The notes: a model not told the origin generated them from the letters alone. A stretch of DNA of 35,369 nucleotides from Deltaproteobacteria bacterium (GCA_019309565.1 JAFDFZ010000046.1:1-35369); one strand, 5' to 3'; positions 23,108 to 31,930 are shown, numbered from the stretch's first letter. A program made the numbers and translations.

Positions 23108-24352
23108 ATGCGAACCTATCAACAAAATCACCGTTATCCGATAGTTATGATCAGCTCCTATCCGCCGAGGCTGTGCGGCATCGGTACGTTTACCGAAGAG
23201 GCGCGGGAGTTTTTACAGAAGTCCAACCCGCAACGGGATGTTCTGGTTATAAGCCACACCGATGGTAAAGGAAAAGGTGTTTTCCCGCTTATCGATATGA
23301 GTCGCCGAGACTGGTGGAAACCGGTGGCGGAAAAGATCGAAGAACTAAATCCCTATGTGGTTCATCTGGAACACGAATACGGGTTATACGAATACCGGGA
23401 TGAACGCGGCATCGGTGACGGCAATGAGGGATTTCTCACACTGCTGGAGGCCATCAGTGATTTTCCCATTGTTGTGGAACCCCACACGGTGCATGGCAGA
23501 CTGAGAGATTTTGAGGCCAACTTCATCTATGACCTGTGTAAAAGCAGCGATGTGGTGCTGTTCAAGTGCCACTATCAAAAATGGCGACTCGACTGGACAT
23601 TTCCGGGATATGGCTGGCAGACCCCCAGAAACATCATGGTGGTTCCTCATGGGACGCGTTCCGATAAAAGGTGGGGTGTTCATGAAATTCCGGCCTTGCG
23701 CAAGGAGCTTGGCCTGGAGGAAATCGGTCTGGCCGAGCATGTGGTGGGAATGATCGGCTGGATTCAATCCAACAAACGCTGGGATATTCTTTTAAACATG
23801 TGGGAAGAGATCCATGAGGAAATAAAATCTAAAACCGGCCAGGAATGGGATCTGCTGGCCGCGGGAGCGATGCGGGATCCTGCCCACGAAGCCGACTACA
23901 GGCAGTGGAAAAAAGAAGTGCTTCGACTGGAACGAAAAGGGATTGCCCACTATCATGAATTTATTCCAAGAGGCGATGCTTATTATAAAATGATGGCCGT
24001 ATGTGACTTCATCGTGTTGCCTTCTACAGATGAGACCCAGTCGGGAACCCTGGCACGGATCATTGCTGTGAACAAGCCGTATATCACCACCGCCCCTCTG
24101 GAGGGGCTGACCGCCCAGACACTGGAAAGCGAAGGGGGGCTTTTGTTTACGAACAAAGAGATGTTGAAACAAAAAGTATTGCGAATGGCATACGATGAAA
24201 ACCTGCGTCTTGAGCTTGGCGAAAATTTGAAACGCTATCTGGACCAGGTGGTATCCTGGGATGTTGTATGCAAACAATACAATCAGGCTTACAGACTTGC
24301 GCGCAAAGCCAAGCGCACCGGACAGCCGGTCGAACTTGAAAGGGAGTTTTAG
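23108..24352 (+). CDS. GT4-family glycosyltransferase
   Basis: The 414-residue cytosolic protein is a GT-B enzyme with ISSYPPRLCGIGTFTEEARE at the N-terminus, VVHLEHEYGLYEYR, VVEPHTVHGRLRDF and VVPHGTRSDKRWG, and a donor domain with MIGWIQSNKRWDILLNMWEE and LPSTDETQSGTLARIIAVNK. The usual EPFGLxxxE motif is replaced by DETQSGTLARI, which marks a divergent GT4 branch. No clear ribosome site is visible at the ATG. The stop is four bases before the next gene, a GH130 enzyme, so the two are co-transcribed and may act on the same glycan. Confidence 0.8.
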   Translation: MRTYQQNHRYPIVMISSYPPRLCGIGTFTEEAREFLQKSNPQRDVLVISHTDGKGKGVFPLIDMSRRDWWKPVAEKIEELNPYVVHLEHEYGLYEYRDERGIGDGNEGFLTLLEAISDFPIVVEPHTVHGRLRDFEANFIYDLCKSSDVVLFKCHYQKWRLDWTFPGYGWQTPRNIMVVPHGTRSDKRWGVHEIPALRKELGLEEIGLAEHVVGMIGWIQSNKRWDILLNMWEEIHEEIKSKTGQEWDLLAAGAMRDPAHEADYRQWKKEVLRLERKGIAHYHEFIPRGDAYYKMMAVCDFIVLPSTDETQSGTLARIIAVNKPYITTAPLEGLTAQTLESEGGLLFTNKEMLKQKVLRMAYDENLRLELGENLKRYLDQVVSWDVVCKQYNQAYRLARKAKRTGQPVELEREF

Positions 24353-24356
24353 CAGA

Positions 24357-25307
24357 ATGGCGCGATCCTCGTTCGATGAGCTTTTTCGCAGATACGAAAA
24401 CAACCCGATCATCACGGTGAAAGATGTTCCATATTCCGCAAACACGGTATTCAATGCGGGAGCTACCCGTTTCAACGGGGAAACACTGTTATTGATGCGC
24501 GTTGAAGACAGACGCGGCATATCTCATTTCACCGCTGCCCGAAGCAAAGACGGTATCGGCGGCTGGGAAATCGATCCTCAGCCCACCCTGATGCCCGAAC
24601 CGGAAAAATACCCTGAAGAAATCTGGGGTATTGAAGATCCACGAATCACCTGGATGGAAGAACACAATGAGTGGGCAATAACTTACACCGCATATTCACG
24701 GGGCGGCCCTATGGTTTCTCTTGCCTGCACGAAGGATTTTAAGAAATTTCGAAGGCTGGGTCCGGTAATGCCGCCAGAAGACAAGGACGCTGCCCTGTTT
24801 CCCGATCGATTCGGGGACCGCTGGGCCATGATCCATCGGCCGGTGTCCGCATTCCCGTCTGTGGGGGCGCATATCTGGATATCTTTTTCTCCGGACTTGA
24901 AGCACTGGGGCGATCATCAAATCCTTATTCGCGCTCGAAAGGGCGGCTGGTGGGATGCCAACAAAATCGGACTATCCCCCCCTCCCCTTAAAACCGACCA
25001 GGGATGGCTGATTCTCTACCACGGGGTGCGCATGACCGCAAGCGGAGCGATCTATCGTTTGGGGCTTGCGCTTCTGGATCTGGAAAACCCCACAAGGCTT
25101 ATCGCGCGATCCGACCGGTGGGTGTTCGGACCCGAAGAACCTTATGAGGTTTTCGGAGACGTGAACAAGGTGGTTTTCCCGTGTGGCTGGATAATGGAAG
25201 AAGACACGATTCGCATCTATTACGGGGGGGCCGATACCTGCATTGCACTTGCCACTGCAAATCTTTCCGATTTGCTGATCTGGCTTAAAAAACATCAATC
25301 TGTTTAG
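24357..25307 (+). CDS. GH130 family glycosidase or phosphorylase (short form, first of two)
   Basis: I chose the ATG at 24357, preceded by GGGAG; the open frame reaches back into the upstream gene. The 316-residue cytosolic protein shows the GH130 propeller: RYENNPIITVKDVPYSANTV, NAGATRF, then GIEDPRITWMEEHNE with the catalytic Asp94, later AMIHRP, and ILYHGVRMTASGAIYRLGLA, which includes the His of the active site. The C-terminal YYGGADTCIALATA is typical. Enzymes of this type split beta-mannosides, often with phosphate, giving mannose 1-phosphate. Substrate specificity cannot be set from sequence alone. Confidence 0.88.
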   Translation: MARSSFDELFRRYENNPIITVKDVPYSANTVFNAGATRFNGETLLLMRVEDRRGISHFTAARSKDGIGGWEIDPQPTLMPEPEKYPEEIWGIEDPRITWMEEHNEWAITYTAYSRGGPMVSLACTKDFKKFRRLGPVMPPEDKDAALFPDRFGDRWAMIHRPVSAFPSVGAHIWISFSPDLKHWGDHQILIRARKGGWWDANKIGLSPPPLKTDQGWLILYHGVRMTASGAIYRLGLALLDLENPTRLIARSDRWVFGPEEPYEVFGDVNKVVFPCGWIMEEDTIRIYYGGADTCIALATANLSDLLIWLKKHQSV

Positions 25308-25354
25308 GAAACCCCGAACTTTAAGGACCATTGTACCAACTGAAGCAAGCTATG

Positions 25355-25379
25355 TGCCGGTTTGCAGCCGGCAGCTTTT
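25355..25379 (+). terminator. Rho-independent terminator after the first short GH130 gene
   Basis: TGCCGG (25355-25360) pairs with CCGGCA (25368-25373), followed by GCTTTT. The same stem sequence is used in the terminator at 35341-35364. It lies between the two GH130 genes, so the second may have its own promoter or depend on read-through. Confidence 0.6.
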
Positions 25380-25471
25380 AGGAGCAAATGGAAAAAATCG
25401 AACCGAAGCATTCTCCCGAAGGTGATGGTTTTTCTCCCGTTTATCGAAAGGGACAATAATGGGAGGTTCTC

Positions 25472-26416
25472 ATGGCGGATCGAATAAAACCCATCATCCA
25501 CCGGTATGAAAAAAATCCCATTCTTACCAAAAAAGACGTCCCGTACCCGGTAGAAACGGTGAACAACGCCGGGGTGGTAAAACACGAGGGCCGTTACATC
25601 ATGCTTTTCCGCTCACATTTGCGCAACGGAAGATCCATTATCGGAATGGCGGAAAGCACGGACGGTTTCCGCTTCGATGTTTATCCTGAGCCTTTTCTCG
25701 TGCCGGCAAAACAAGGACCCTTTGCCGCATATGAAGAATTTGGGGTGGAAGATCCTCGGATCTGCCCGCTGGATGGAGGGCATTATATCACTTACAGCGC
25801 CTATTCGAAACATGGAGTAAGAATTGGCTTAGCTCGGACAACCGATTTTAAACAGATAGAACGGGTCTCTTTGATTACCGAGGCCGATTATCGAAACGTA
25901 GTTATTTTCCCGGAACGCTTCAAAGGCAGATATGCGCGGCTTGATCGGCCGCATTCGGAAATCTCCCCCTGGTCGATCTGGGTGTCTTATTCTCCTGACA
26001 TGATCCACTGGGGAGATTCCAGGATTGTTATAAAACCTCTTGCCTACCACTGGGATGAAATGAAGATAGGTCCTGGAACCACACCCGTTAAAACCGATAA
26101 GGGATGGCTGAACATTTATCACGGAGTATTCAAAACCATGGATGGTGCCATCTATCGACTCGGGGTGGCGCTGCACGACTTGAGCGATCCTTCAAAAACT
26201 CTGGCAGTAGCCGACAGCTGGATTCTGCAACCAGAAGATCCCTGGGAAGTAACCGGCTATGTTCACAACGTGGTGTTCTGCTGCGGAGCGGTACCTGAAG
26301 AAGACGGAACGATAAAAATCTACTGGGGTGGAGCAGACACGGTGATGTGCGCCGGAACGGCAAAAATCTCGGATCTGATCGATCTGTGTATTAAAAACCC
26401 ACGCCCTGCCCTGTAA
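25472..26416 (+). CDS. GH130 family glycosidase or phosphorylase (short form, second of two)
   Basis: The start follows GGGAGGTTCTC. The 314-residue protein is a paralogue of the preceding GH130 enzyme with the same plan: RYEKNPILTKKDVPYPVETV, then GVEDPRICPLDGGHYITYSA with the catalytic Asp again at residue 94, YARLDRP, and LNIYHGVFKTMDGAIYRLGV. The two have clearly diverged in the loops around residues 70-90 and in the insert near EADYRNVVIF, so they probably prefer different chain lengths or linkages. Like its neighbour it is cytosolic. The gene converges on ftsH with only 21 bases between the stops. Confidence 0.88.
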   Translation: MADRIKPIIHRYEKNPILTKKDVPYPVETVNNAGVVKHEGRYIMLFRSHLRNGRSIIGMAESTDGFRFDVYPEPFLVPAKQGPFAAYEEFGVEDPRICPLDGGHYITYSAYSKHGVRIGLARTTDFKQIERVSLITEADYRNVVIFPERFKGRYARLDRPHSEISPWSIWVSYSPDMIHWGDSRIVIKPLAYHWDEMKIGPGTTPVKTDKGWLNIYHGVFKTMDGAIYRLGVALHDLSDPSKTLAVADSWILQPEDPWEVTGYVHNVVFCCGAVPEEDGTIKIYWGGADTVMCAGTAKISDLIDLCIKNPRPAL

Positions 26417-26437
26417 GGAATCATTTACATCCCCGGT

Positions 26438-28252
26438 TTAGCTGGATTTTCCCTCTGAATTAAAAAGCGCTTTCAGCTCGGTTCCTTCAATTTTTTCCTT
26501 CTCAAGAAGAAGCGCAGCACCTTTTGATAAAGTCTGCCGCTTGGAATTGAGGATCTGCTTGGCCCTTTCGTACTGCTCACTGATGATTTTCCGAACTTCA
26601 GCATCGATCATTTCGGCTGTGGCTTCACTGTACTCAACGGCACCCTCCATTCCAATATCAAGAAACTTTTCTCTTTTCTGACGCGCAAAATAGACCTGAC
26701 CGACACTGGCGGACATGCCATATTCCTTGACCATGCTCCTTGCGATATCTGTCGCCTTTGCGAGGTCATTATGGGCGCCTGTGGAAATATCCTCAAAAAT
26801 GAGCTCCTCGGCTGCACGGCCCCCAAGTAATGTAGCGATTTTATTAAGCAGCTCGGCTCTGCTCATCAAAAATCGATCTTCTGTCGGAACCTGCATCGTA
26901 TAGCCCAGGGCAGCAATACCACGAGGAATTATGGAAATTTTTTGAACCGGATCGGTTCCGGGCAAAGATAACGCGACGATGGCGTGACCGATTTCGTGGT
27001 AAGCTACGATTTCCCTTTCCTTCTCATTGATCACGCGATTCTTTTTTTCCAGCCCGGCCACGACCCTTTCAACCGCCTCTTCGAATTCCGCCATGGTGAC
27101 TATCTTCTTTTTCCGCCGAACCGCCAGCAACGCCGCCTCGTTGACCAGATTCGCCAAATCCGCACCCACCATTCCGGAGGTCATTGCAGCCAGCCTTTCA
27201 AGATCAAGATTCGGCTCATATTTGATATTCTTCAAATGAACCCTCAGTATTTCTTCTCGCCCTTTTTTGTCTGGCCGGTCCACAAGAACCTGACGGTCGA
27301 ATCTTCCCGCTCTTAGCAGGGCTGGATCCAGAATTTCGGGCCGGTTGGTTGAGGCCATAAGAATAACCCCGGTTTTAGGATCAAACCCGTCCATTTCCAC
27401 AAGCAATTGATTCAGTGTCTGCTCTCTCTCGTCGTGTCCGCCCACAGCCCCAACCCCCCGGGCTTTGCCCAGGGCATCCAGCTCATCGATGAAAATGATA
27501 CACGGCGCATTCTGTTTGGCCTGCTCAAACAGATCTCTGACCCGTGCGGCACCCAAACCCACAAACATCTCCACAAACTCCGAGCCGCTCAGGCTGAAGA
27601 AAGGAACCCCGCTTTCTCCCGCAACCGCCTTGGCCAGCAGCGTTTTCCCGGTTCCGGGAGGCCCCACCAGCAAGACGCCTTTGGGCATTTTTCCACCGAT
27701 TTCGGTAAACTGAGCAGGATTTTTTAAGAACTCAACAACCTCAACAAGTTCCTGTTTCGCCTCGTCTACCCCTGCCACATCTTTAAAGGTAACCCCAAGG
27801 TCGTCTGCGCGGTAGATTTTTGCTTTCTTTTTGCCCAAAGTCATAAATCCGGGCTGCTGGGTCGCCATCCGTCGCATGAAAAAATACCAAACCCCGAAAA
27901 ACAGGGCGGTCGGCAGCACCCAGGAAAGCAAATCCCGAAAAAAGGTCGATTCCACCTCACCCTTGAAGGTCACATTGTATTGTTCCAGAAGACTTGATAA
28001 CTCCGGATCCACCCGTACGGTTCGAAACAGCCCGCTAAAACCATGAGGGGCGCCGTTAATCTTGATTTTCCCCTGAATCTGATTCTGGGTTATGGCCACC
28101 TCGGCGATCTTGTCTTCTTTGAGCAGTTTTAGAAACTCGCTGTAAGGTATCGTATGGATGGCAAGAGCGCCTGCAAGAAGATTTTGCAGGATCAATACAA
28201 CCCATATGCCCAGCAAAACATACCAGATAGAAAACTTATGCTTTTTCTCCAA
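26438..28252 (-). CDS. ftsH: FtsH ATP-dependent zinc metalloprotease
   Basis: The 604-residue inner-membrane protease has two N-terminal membrane segments (about 9-28 and 108-126) with a periplasmic domain between them. The AAA+ module follows: Walker A GPPGTGKT (197-204), Walker [10 protein letters not shown] (252-260) and RAGRFDRQ arginine fingers. The M41 peptidase domain has HEIGH (419-423) as the zinc site. It degrades misfolded membrane proteins and some regulators. It is the last gene of the leftward stress cluster (Hsp20s, c-di-AMP cyclase, FmdB). It is shorter than many housekeeping FtsH proteins at its C-terminus and could be an extra, stress-specific copy; only the rest of the genome can tell. 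Confidence 0.95.
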   Translation of the reverse strand: MEKKHKFSIWYVLLGIWVVLILQNLLAGALAIHTIPYSEFLKLLKEDKIAEVAITQNQIQGKIKINGAPHGFSGLFRTVRVDPELSSLLEQYNVTFKGEVESTFFRDLLSWVLPTALFFGVWYFFMRRMATQQPGFMTLGKKKAKIYRADDLGVTFKDVAGVDEAKQELVEVVEFLKNPAQFTEIGGKMPKGVLLVGPPGTGKTLLAKAVAGESGVPFFSLSGSEFVEMFVGLGAARVRDLFEQAKQNAPCIIFIDELDALGKARGVGAVGGHDEREQTLNQLLVEMDGFDPKTGVILMASTNRPEILDPALLRAGRFDRQVLVDRPDKKGREEILRVHLKNIKYEPNLDLERLAAMTSGMVGADLANLVNEAALLAVRRKKKIVTMAEFEEAVERVVAGLEKKNRVINEKEREIVAYHEIGHAIVALSLPGTDPVQKISIIPRGIAALGYTMQVPTEDRFLMSRAELLNKIATLLGGRAAEELIFEDISTGAHNDLAKATDIARSMVKEYGMSASVGQVYFARQKREKFLDIGMEGAVEYSEATAEMIDAEVRKIISEQYERAKQILNSKRQTLSKGAALLLEKEKIEGTELKALFNSEGKSS

Positions 28253-28450
28253 ATGACACCTCCATCTTTAATAAAAAAATCAAAAAAACAGGCAAGAAGT
28301 GGGTAGCTTGAACTTTCTCATCTGAACAGCCTCTTTCTATTTTTTTAAACCCTTCAGCAGCCCTTTTCTAACACTCAATTATTAAAAAAGACAAGCAATT
28401 TGTTTTTTGCACCGCGCCTTAAAAACTGCGTATTTCCCATAGTCGCTTCT

Positions 28451-28774
28451 TTATTTTTTCGAGGATGCTTGCTGAGCTTTTTGCAAGAATTTATTTTTTG
28501 CGAACTCGCTTATCCCTTCTGCTGCTTTTGCGGCTTTCTCCCAGTCCCTTTTCTTCTCATAGTAGTGCATCTCCCGGTACTCCTCTGCATCCTCGGCCAA
28601 TTCGCTGGCATACGGGTTGGAAGGCGCAAAAAACCGTTGGGTCGAATAATCTCTGGTCGCGGCAGCTTTGCATTGCGGGCATTTGACTGTCTTTCGCTCG
28701 GCCTGCTCGAAGGAAAGGTACAACTGCTCAAACAGATTTCCGCATACCCTGCATCTATATATGTAAATAGGCAT
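28451..28774 (-). CDS. FmdB-family zinc-ribbon protein
   Basis: The ATG at 28774 has AAGGAC upstream and gives the canonical start MPIYIYRCRVCGNLFEQLYL; the frame extends to 28828 without family character. Two pairs of cysteines (CRVC and CPQC) form a zinc ribbon in the first 45 residues. The rest, to residue 107, is a charged helical tail (EDAEEYREMHYYEKKRDWEK). FmdB-type proteins were named for a putative regulator of formamidase, but their role is largely unknown. It lies between the c-di-AMP cyclase and ftsH genes on the same strand. Confidence 0.8.
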   Translation of the reverse strand: MPIYIYRCRVCGNLFEQLYLSFEQAERKTVKCPQCKAAATRDYSTQRFFAPSNPYASELAEDAEEYREMHYYEKKRDWEKAAKAAEGISEFAKNKFLQKAQQASSKK

Positions 28775-28847
28775 TTTTGTGTCCTTTCTTATAGAACTCG
28801 GTTCACTTCGCTCACAATTGGCCTCCAAGCCATAGACTCCAGCCTCC

Positions 28848-29438
28848 TTAGTTTTTCTTGCTGACCACCGTCAGTTCGTGTTCTCTCTTTTCCGTGTAGC
28901 GGCCGGTCAGGTGATGGTGGTAATTGGTTAAAAACCATAGCTCGGGAATGATTTCCGATACCAGTTCACCATTGTCGAATAAACGTACCACCGAACTTTC
29001 GGAAACAACAACGGCCACTGCATTAGTTGCTTTTGTAATGGATGCCGCTGCCATATGACGGGTTCCAAACCCAAGCGGCAGGGTGATTCCCCTTGAGGAG
29101 GCGTTGATATACCGGCAGGCTGAAATCACGACACCTTCATCGGAAACAATAAACGCACCATCCAACTGAGCAAGCTCCTTTACCGTTTCCCGCATATTGG
29201 GATCATCGATCCTCTTGACTTTATCCGGGTGGCCTTTCAACGGATCCAAAATAAGATCTCTAGACCGTTTCAACACCTCCTCGGCGTCGGATACCACAAA
29301 GAGGGTACCGATTTTGCGGCCCTCACGGCCTTCACGTGCGATTTCAACGGCAAGCAATACAACATTCTCTAAGGTAATCAGATTGATTTCCCTGTCAGCA
29401 CAACAGACATCACTTAGAAGAGATAACGGCTGAATCAT
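28848..29438 (-). CDS. Stand-alone diadenylate cyclase (DisA_N/DAC domain), c-di-AMP synthase
   Basis: The 196-residue cytosolic protein contains a full DAC domain: EIAREGREGRKIGTLFVVSD, DLILDPLKGHP, KELAQLDGAFIVSDEGVVIS with the catalytic DGA (93-95), and LPLGFGTRHMAAASI. The second motif reads RHM instead of the usual RHR, a change at the phosphate-binding arginine that could lower activity. It should join two ATP into c-di-AMP, a messenger for potassium, osmotic and envelope control. There is no membrane helix and no DNA-binding domain, unlike CdaA and DisA. Its start overlaps the previous gene by 29 bases. Confidence 0.88.
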   Translation of the reverse strand: MIQPLSLLSDVCCADREINLITLENVVLLAVEIAREGREGRKIGTLFVVSDAEEVLKRSRDLILDPLKGHPDKVKRIDDPNMRETVKELAQLDGAFIVSDEGVVISACRYINASSRGITLPLGFGTRHMAAASITKATNAVAVVVSESSVVRLFDNGELVSEIIPELWFLTNYHHHLTGRYTEKREHELTVVSKKN

Positions 29439-29784
29439 CGTTGTTATCCATTCCTTTTTCCAAATAGCTGTGAATTGCCATACATGTCAACTCCTGTATG
29501 TACTGTTGTTTTTCTTTCATGAATTGTTCAACCCCATTGCACATTGAGTACGGTATCCACAAAAAAAACCGGACAGTTTGCTCATCGACCCATACTTCTT
29601 CGATCTTAAAAGAATCTTGCACGGCAAATTCATGAAAATAGTCTTTAAGATAATATTTTATTGCAGCGACAATCAATTCTTTAATAGACACATGATTTTT
29701 CCAGGCAATCCGTTTAAGCCGATCATATTCTTTGCCGCTCAGTTCATGCTGATATATTCTTGCATGCGTCAGCCTTGTGGTCAT
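29410..29784 (-). CDS. Small helical protein with two RHH-like segments
   Basis: I prefer the ATG at 29784 (MTTRLTHARIYQHELSGK); a GTG at 29799 is possible. The product of about 124 residues has two similar helical blocks, KNHVSIKELIVAAIKYYLKD and QQYIQELTCMAIHSYLEKG, which recall the helix pair of ribbon-helix-helix DNA-binding proteins, separated by a beta-rich part (KIEEVWVDEQTVRFFLWIP). It may be a regulator of the stress cluster, but this is only a structural guess. It overlaps the cyclase gene, so the two are translationally linked. Confidence 0.55.
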   Translation of the reverse strand: MTTRLTHARIYQHELSGKEYDRLKRIAWKNHVSIKELIVAAIKYYLKDYFHEFAVQDSFKIEEVWVDEQTVRFFLWIPYSMCNGVEQFMKEKQQYIQELTCMAIHSYLEKGMDNNDDSAVISSK

Positions 29785-29830
29785 CTCTATCGAAGACACT
29801 GTTTTTCATTTACGCCGATTCTGTTTGGTA

Positions 29831-30571
29831 TTAATCCGAAACAACAGAGATTTTCTTTGTACGTTTTATGGCTTCGGCACTCTTTGGCATTGAAACCGTC
29901 AGCACCCCGTCTTTAAATGTGGCATCCGCTCTTTCTGAATCCACCTCCCACGGCAACGAAAGGCTCCTGTAAAAAGCCCCATGATATCGTTCTATGTGAT
30001 GGAAACCGTAACCGGTTCTTTCTTCTTCCGACTTTTTTTCACCGCGAATGACAATTCTGTCCCGATAAATTGAAACTTCGATGTCATCCTTGTCGATTCC
30101 CGGCAATTCCGCCCTGATTAAGACATTGTCGCCGGTTTCGCAAACATCCACCTGGGGCCACAAGGTACCCGCAACACCACGGCTCGGAAACCAATACCCT
30201 CTTTGCATGTCTGGCGGAAATTCGAATCTTCTGAAAAAATCATCAACCAGGCGATTCAACTCACGACGAAACTCTGCAAAAGGAAAATCTGCCCCTTCAG
30301 GATAATACTCTTTACTCTTTACTACTCGCCGCACCGGCAAATGTTCTCTTTGCCTGCGCTTTGGAATCAACTGCTTGACCTTTTCCGAGAGCTCCTTGAC
30401 CTCTTTGCTTAGCACTTCTGCGACCTCTTTCATTTCTTCACCGCTGCCTTTAAGCTTCTCTTTGACTCTGCCGGAAAGTTCCGCAACCTCCTCTGCGAGT
30501 CCGTCCACAGCAGCCTTCAGTTCCTGACTGGCCTCATCGAGCTTTTCTTTTGCTTTCTCTGCTATGGTCAT
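29831..30571 (-). CDS. Hsp20 small heat-shock protein with an N-terminal coiled-coil extension
   Basis: The ATG at 30571 is preceded by GGTGACGGAG. Of 246 residues, the first 75 are a strongly amphipathic, coiled-coil or apolipoprotein-like helix with repeats such as KEKLDEASQELKAAVDGLAE and LSKEVKELSEKVKQL. After a basic linker the alpha-crystallin domain (about 135-246) has WPQVDVCETGDNVLIRAELP, GIDKDDIEVSIY, RIVIRGEKKSEEE and DGVLTVSMPK. Small heat-shock proteins hold unfolding proteins without ATP. The long N-terminal helix is unusual and may target membranes or a partner. Confidence 0.88.
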   Translation of the reverse strand: MTIAEKAKEKLDEASQELKAAVDGLAEEVAELSGRVKEKLKGSGEEMKEVAEVLSKEVKELSEKVKQLIPKRRQREHLPVRRVVKSKEYYPEGADFPFAEFRRELNRLVDDFFRRFEFPPDMQRGYWFPSRGVAGTLWPQVDVCETGDNVLIRAELPGIDKDDIEVSIYRDRIVIRGEKKSEEERTGYGFHHIERYHGAFYRSLSLPWEVDSERADATFKDGVLTVSMPKSAEAIKRTKKISVVSD

Positions 30572-30587
30572 CTCCGTCACCTCCGTA

Positions 30588-30695
30588 TTAAAAAATTTGC
30601 CCGAAAAAAATGGGTTTGCTGATGGCATGGGACTGGCTTGGAAACAATACAATCAAAAGCATGTTGAGTAACAATATGACAAGCCATTTCCGCAT
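30588..30695 (-). CDS. 35-residue signal-peptide-like or membrane peptide between hsp20 genes
   Basis: The ATG at 30695 has AAGGGGAGGTGATCGT upstream, an excellent ribosome site. The product is MRKWLVILLLNMLLIVLF, then PSQSHA and a short end ISKPIFFGQIF: a perfect signal peptide or a tiny membrane protein. Its stop lies 16 bases before the next hsp20 ATG, so translation is probably coupled. Too short for standard gene finders, but the ribosome site and position make it credible. Confidence 0.5.
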   Translation of the reverse strand: MRKWLVILLLNMLLIVLFPSQSHAISKPIFFGQIF

Positions 30696-30806
30696 ACGAT
30701 CACCTCCCCTTTTTATATCGAACAAAGCTCCATGTGCAGAACAGTCGGCCGGTTATGAGGCCCTGAAGCAGCATCTTGTAACTGCTCCAGGGCCCTTAAG
30801 ACATAA

Positions 30807-31217
30807 TCATTCGGTCTTTATGGTAATCTTCTTGGGTATGGCCTCCTCGGCTTTTGGTAGTATAAGCCTCAATACTCCGTCTTTCAGTTCGGCCTCGATC
30901 TTATCCTGATCTATCGCCTCTGACAGCGTAAACTGCCGGTAATACTTACCTACCTCATACTCAACGAGAATATCTTCCTCATTTGTCCCCTCATAAGGCT
31001 GAACTTCGGCAGACAGGGTAAGCGTGTTGTCTCGAAGATCGATCTTAAGATCATCGGCTTTAACTCCTGGAAGATCGGCAAGCAAGGTGATCTGTTTTTC
31101 GGTTTCGAAAATATCCACCGCCGGTGTAAAAACGGGACCTGCAGTGGTCTGTTCGGCAGCAGTGGTCAGCTCGCTTTTCCGTTTCACCTGCAACTCTTTA
31201 CTTTCCGCAGTTGCCAT
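30807..31217 (-). CDS. Hsp20 small heat-shock protein
   Basis: The 136-residue protein starts after AAAAGGAGGGATGTGTC, a strong ribosome site. A short polar N-terminus (about 1-28) precedes the alpha-crystallin domain with FTPAVDIFETEKQITLLADL, PGVKADDLKIDLRDNTLTLS, YYRQFTLSEAIDQDKIEAEL and DGVLRLILPKAEEAIPKKI. The A/G-x-L motif of the domain end is present as GVL. It lacks the long N-terminal arm seen in its neighbour and forms the middle of the three hsp20 genes. It is cytosolic and ATP-independent. Confidence 0.92.
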   Translation of the reverse strand: MATAESKELQVKRKSELTTAAEQTTAGPVFTPAVDIFETEKQITLLADLPGVKADDLKIDLRDNTLTLSAEVQPYEGTNEEDILVEYEVGKYYRQFTLSEAIDQDKIEAELKDGVLRLILPKAEEAIPKKITIKTE

Positions 31218-31253
31218 GACACATCCCTCCTTTTTATAAGAGTTTCGAGCGAA

Positions 31254-31712
31254 TCATTTAATGGGGATCTGTTTGGGTTTCGCTTTTTCCGCCTTGGGAA
31301 CAATTACCGTCAGAATGCCGTCTTTCAACTTGGCCTCGACCTTATCCGGGTCCACCTCACCGGGCAGTCCGATGATCCGGCTGAAGCTTCCCGCTTCGCG
31401 CTCCCTGCGGTGGTATCGCACATTGTCGCCTTCGGCCGGTATCTTGCGCTCTCCGGAAATGGACAGGCCGTTTCCGGTAACGGAGATATTCAGCTCCTCG
31501 GCCCGCATTCCAGGAAGCTCAGCCCGGATGTAATAGTTGTTTCTGTCTTCGGTGAGGTTTATCAGCGGGAAAACCCCAACACCAAACGGTCTGAAGGCCC
31601 TTTGCCCGAAGCTTTCAAACAATCGATCCATATCACGGCGCATGCGTTCAAGCTCTTCAAAGGCTCTTCTAAAATCCCAGGTTGGAAAATCAAACGCTCT
31701 TCTTACCAACAT
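31254..31712 (-). CDS. Hsp20 small heat-shock protein
   Basis: I chose the ATG at 31712 (MLVRRAFDFP) because GGAGGG lies seven bases upstream; a TTG two codons earlier is open as well. The product of about 152 residues has a hydrophobic, aromatic N-terminal arm (FPTWDFRRAFEELERMRRDM, then RLFESFGQRAFRPFG). The alpha-crystallin domain follows: PLINLTEDRNNYYIRAELPG, MRAEELNISVTGNGLSISGE, FSRIIGLPGEVDPDKVEAKL and DGILTVIVPKAEKAKPKQI. This is the classic bacterial class A type. It comes first of the three hsp20 genes, all on the same strand and about 40-110 bases apart. Confidence 0.92.
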   Translation of the reverse strand: MLVRRAFDFPTWDFRRAFEELERMRRDMDRLFESFGQRAFRPFGVGVFPLINLTEDRNNYYIRAELPGMRAEELNISVTGNGLSISGERKIPAEGDNVRYHRREREAGSFSRIIGLPGEVDPDKVEAKLKDGILTVIVPKAEKAKPKQIPIK

Positions 31713-31768
31713 CTTCAATCCCTCCTTTCAATGGATATGGTTTCACATTGAGCGGTCACGCTCAAATT

Positions 31769-31930
31769 TCATTCCCTGTCTACCGAGTCATCATTTTGTT
31801 TAAATTTTATTTTGTCTCTTTTGAAAGCTAATTCCAGGTCGTCAATTTCATATGCTTTCTTGTAAATCGAAAGTGAAAACTGGTCATCGACCTTTGTCAG
31901 CATATTTAGGATTTGATCTCTGTTCTTCAT
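31769..31930 (-). CDS. 53-residue charged peptide upstream of the hsp20 genes
   Basis: The ATG at 31930 begins MKNRDQILNMLTKVDDQFSL, then SIYKKAYEIDDLELAFKRDK, and the frame ends at 31769. It is helical and charged, with coding-like composition. The ribosome site is weak (AGG about 12 bases upstream). Its stop lies 56 bases before the first hsp20 gene on the same strand, so it may lead the operon. I do not recognise it. Confidence 0.4.
   Translation of the reverse strand: MKNRDQILNMLTKVDDQFSLSIYKKAYEIDDLELAFKRDKIKFKQNDDSVDRE

Noticed and set aside
23792..24520. 242-codon leftward ORF opposite the GT4 and GH130 genes
   Set aside because: It is a mirror frame of two strongly supported genes and has no recognisable motif.
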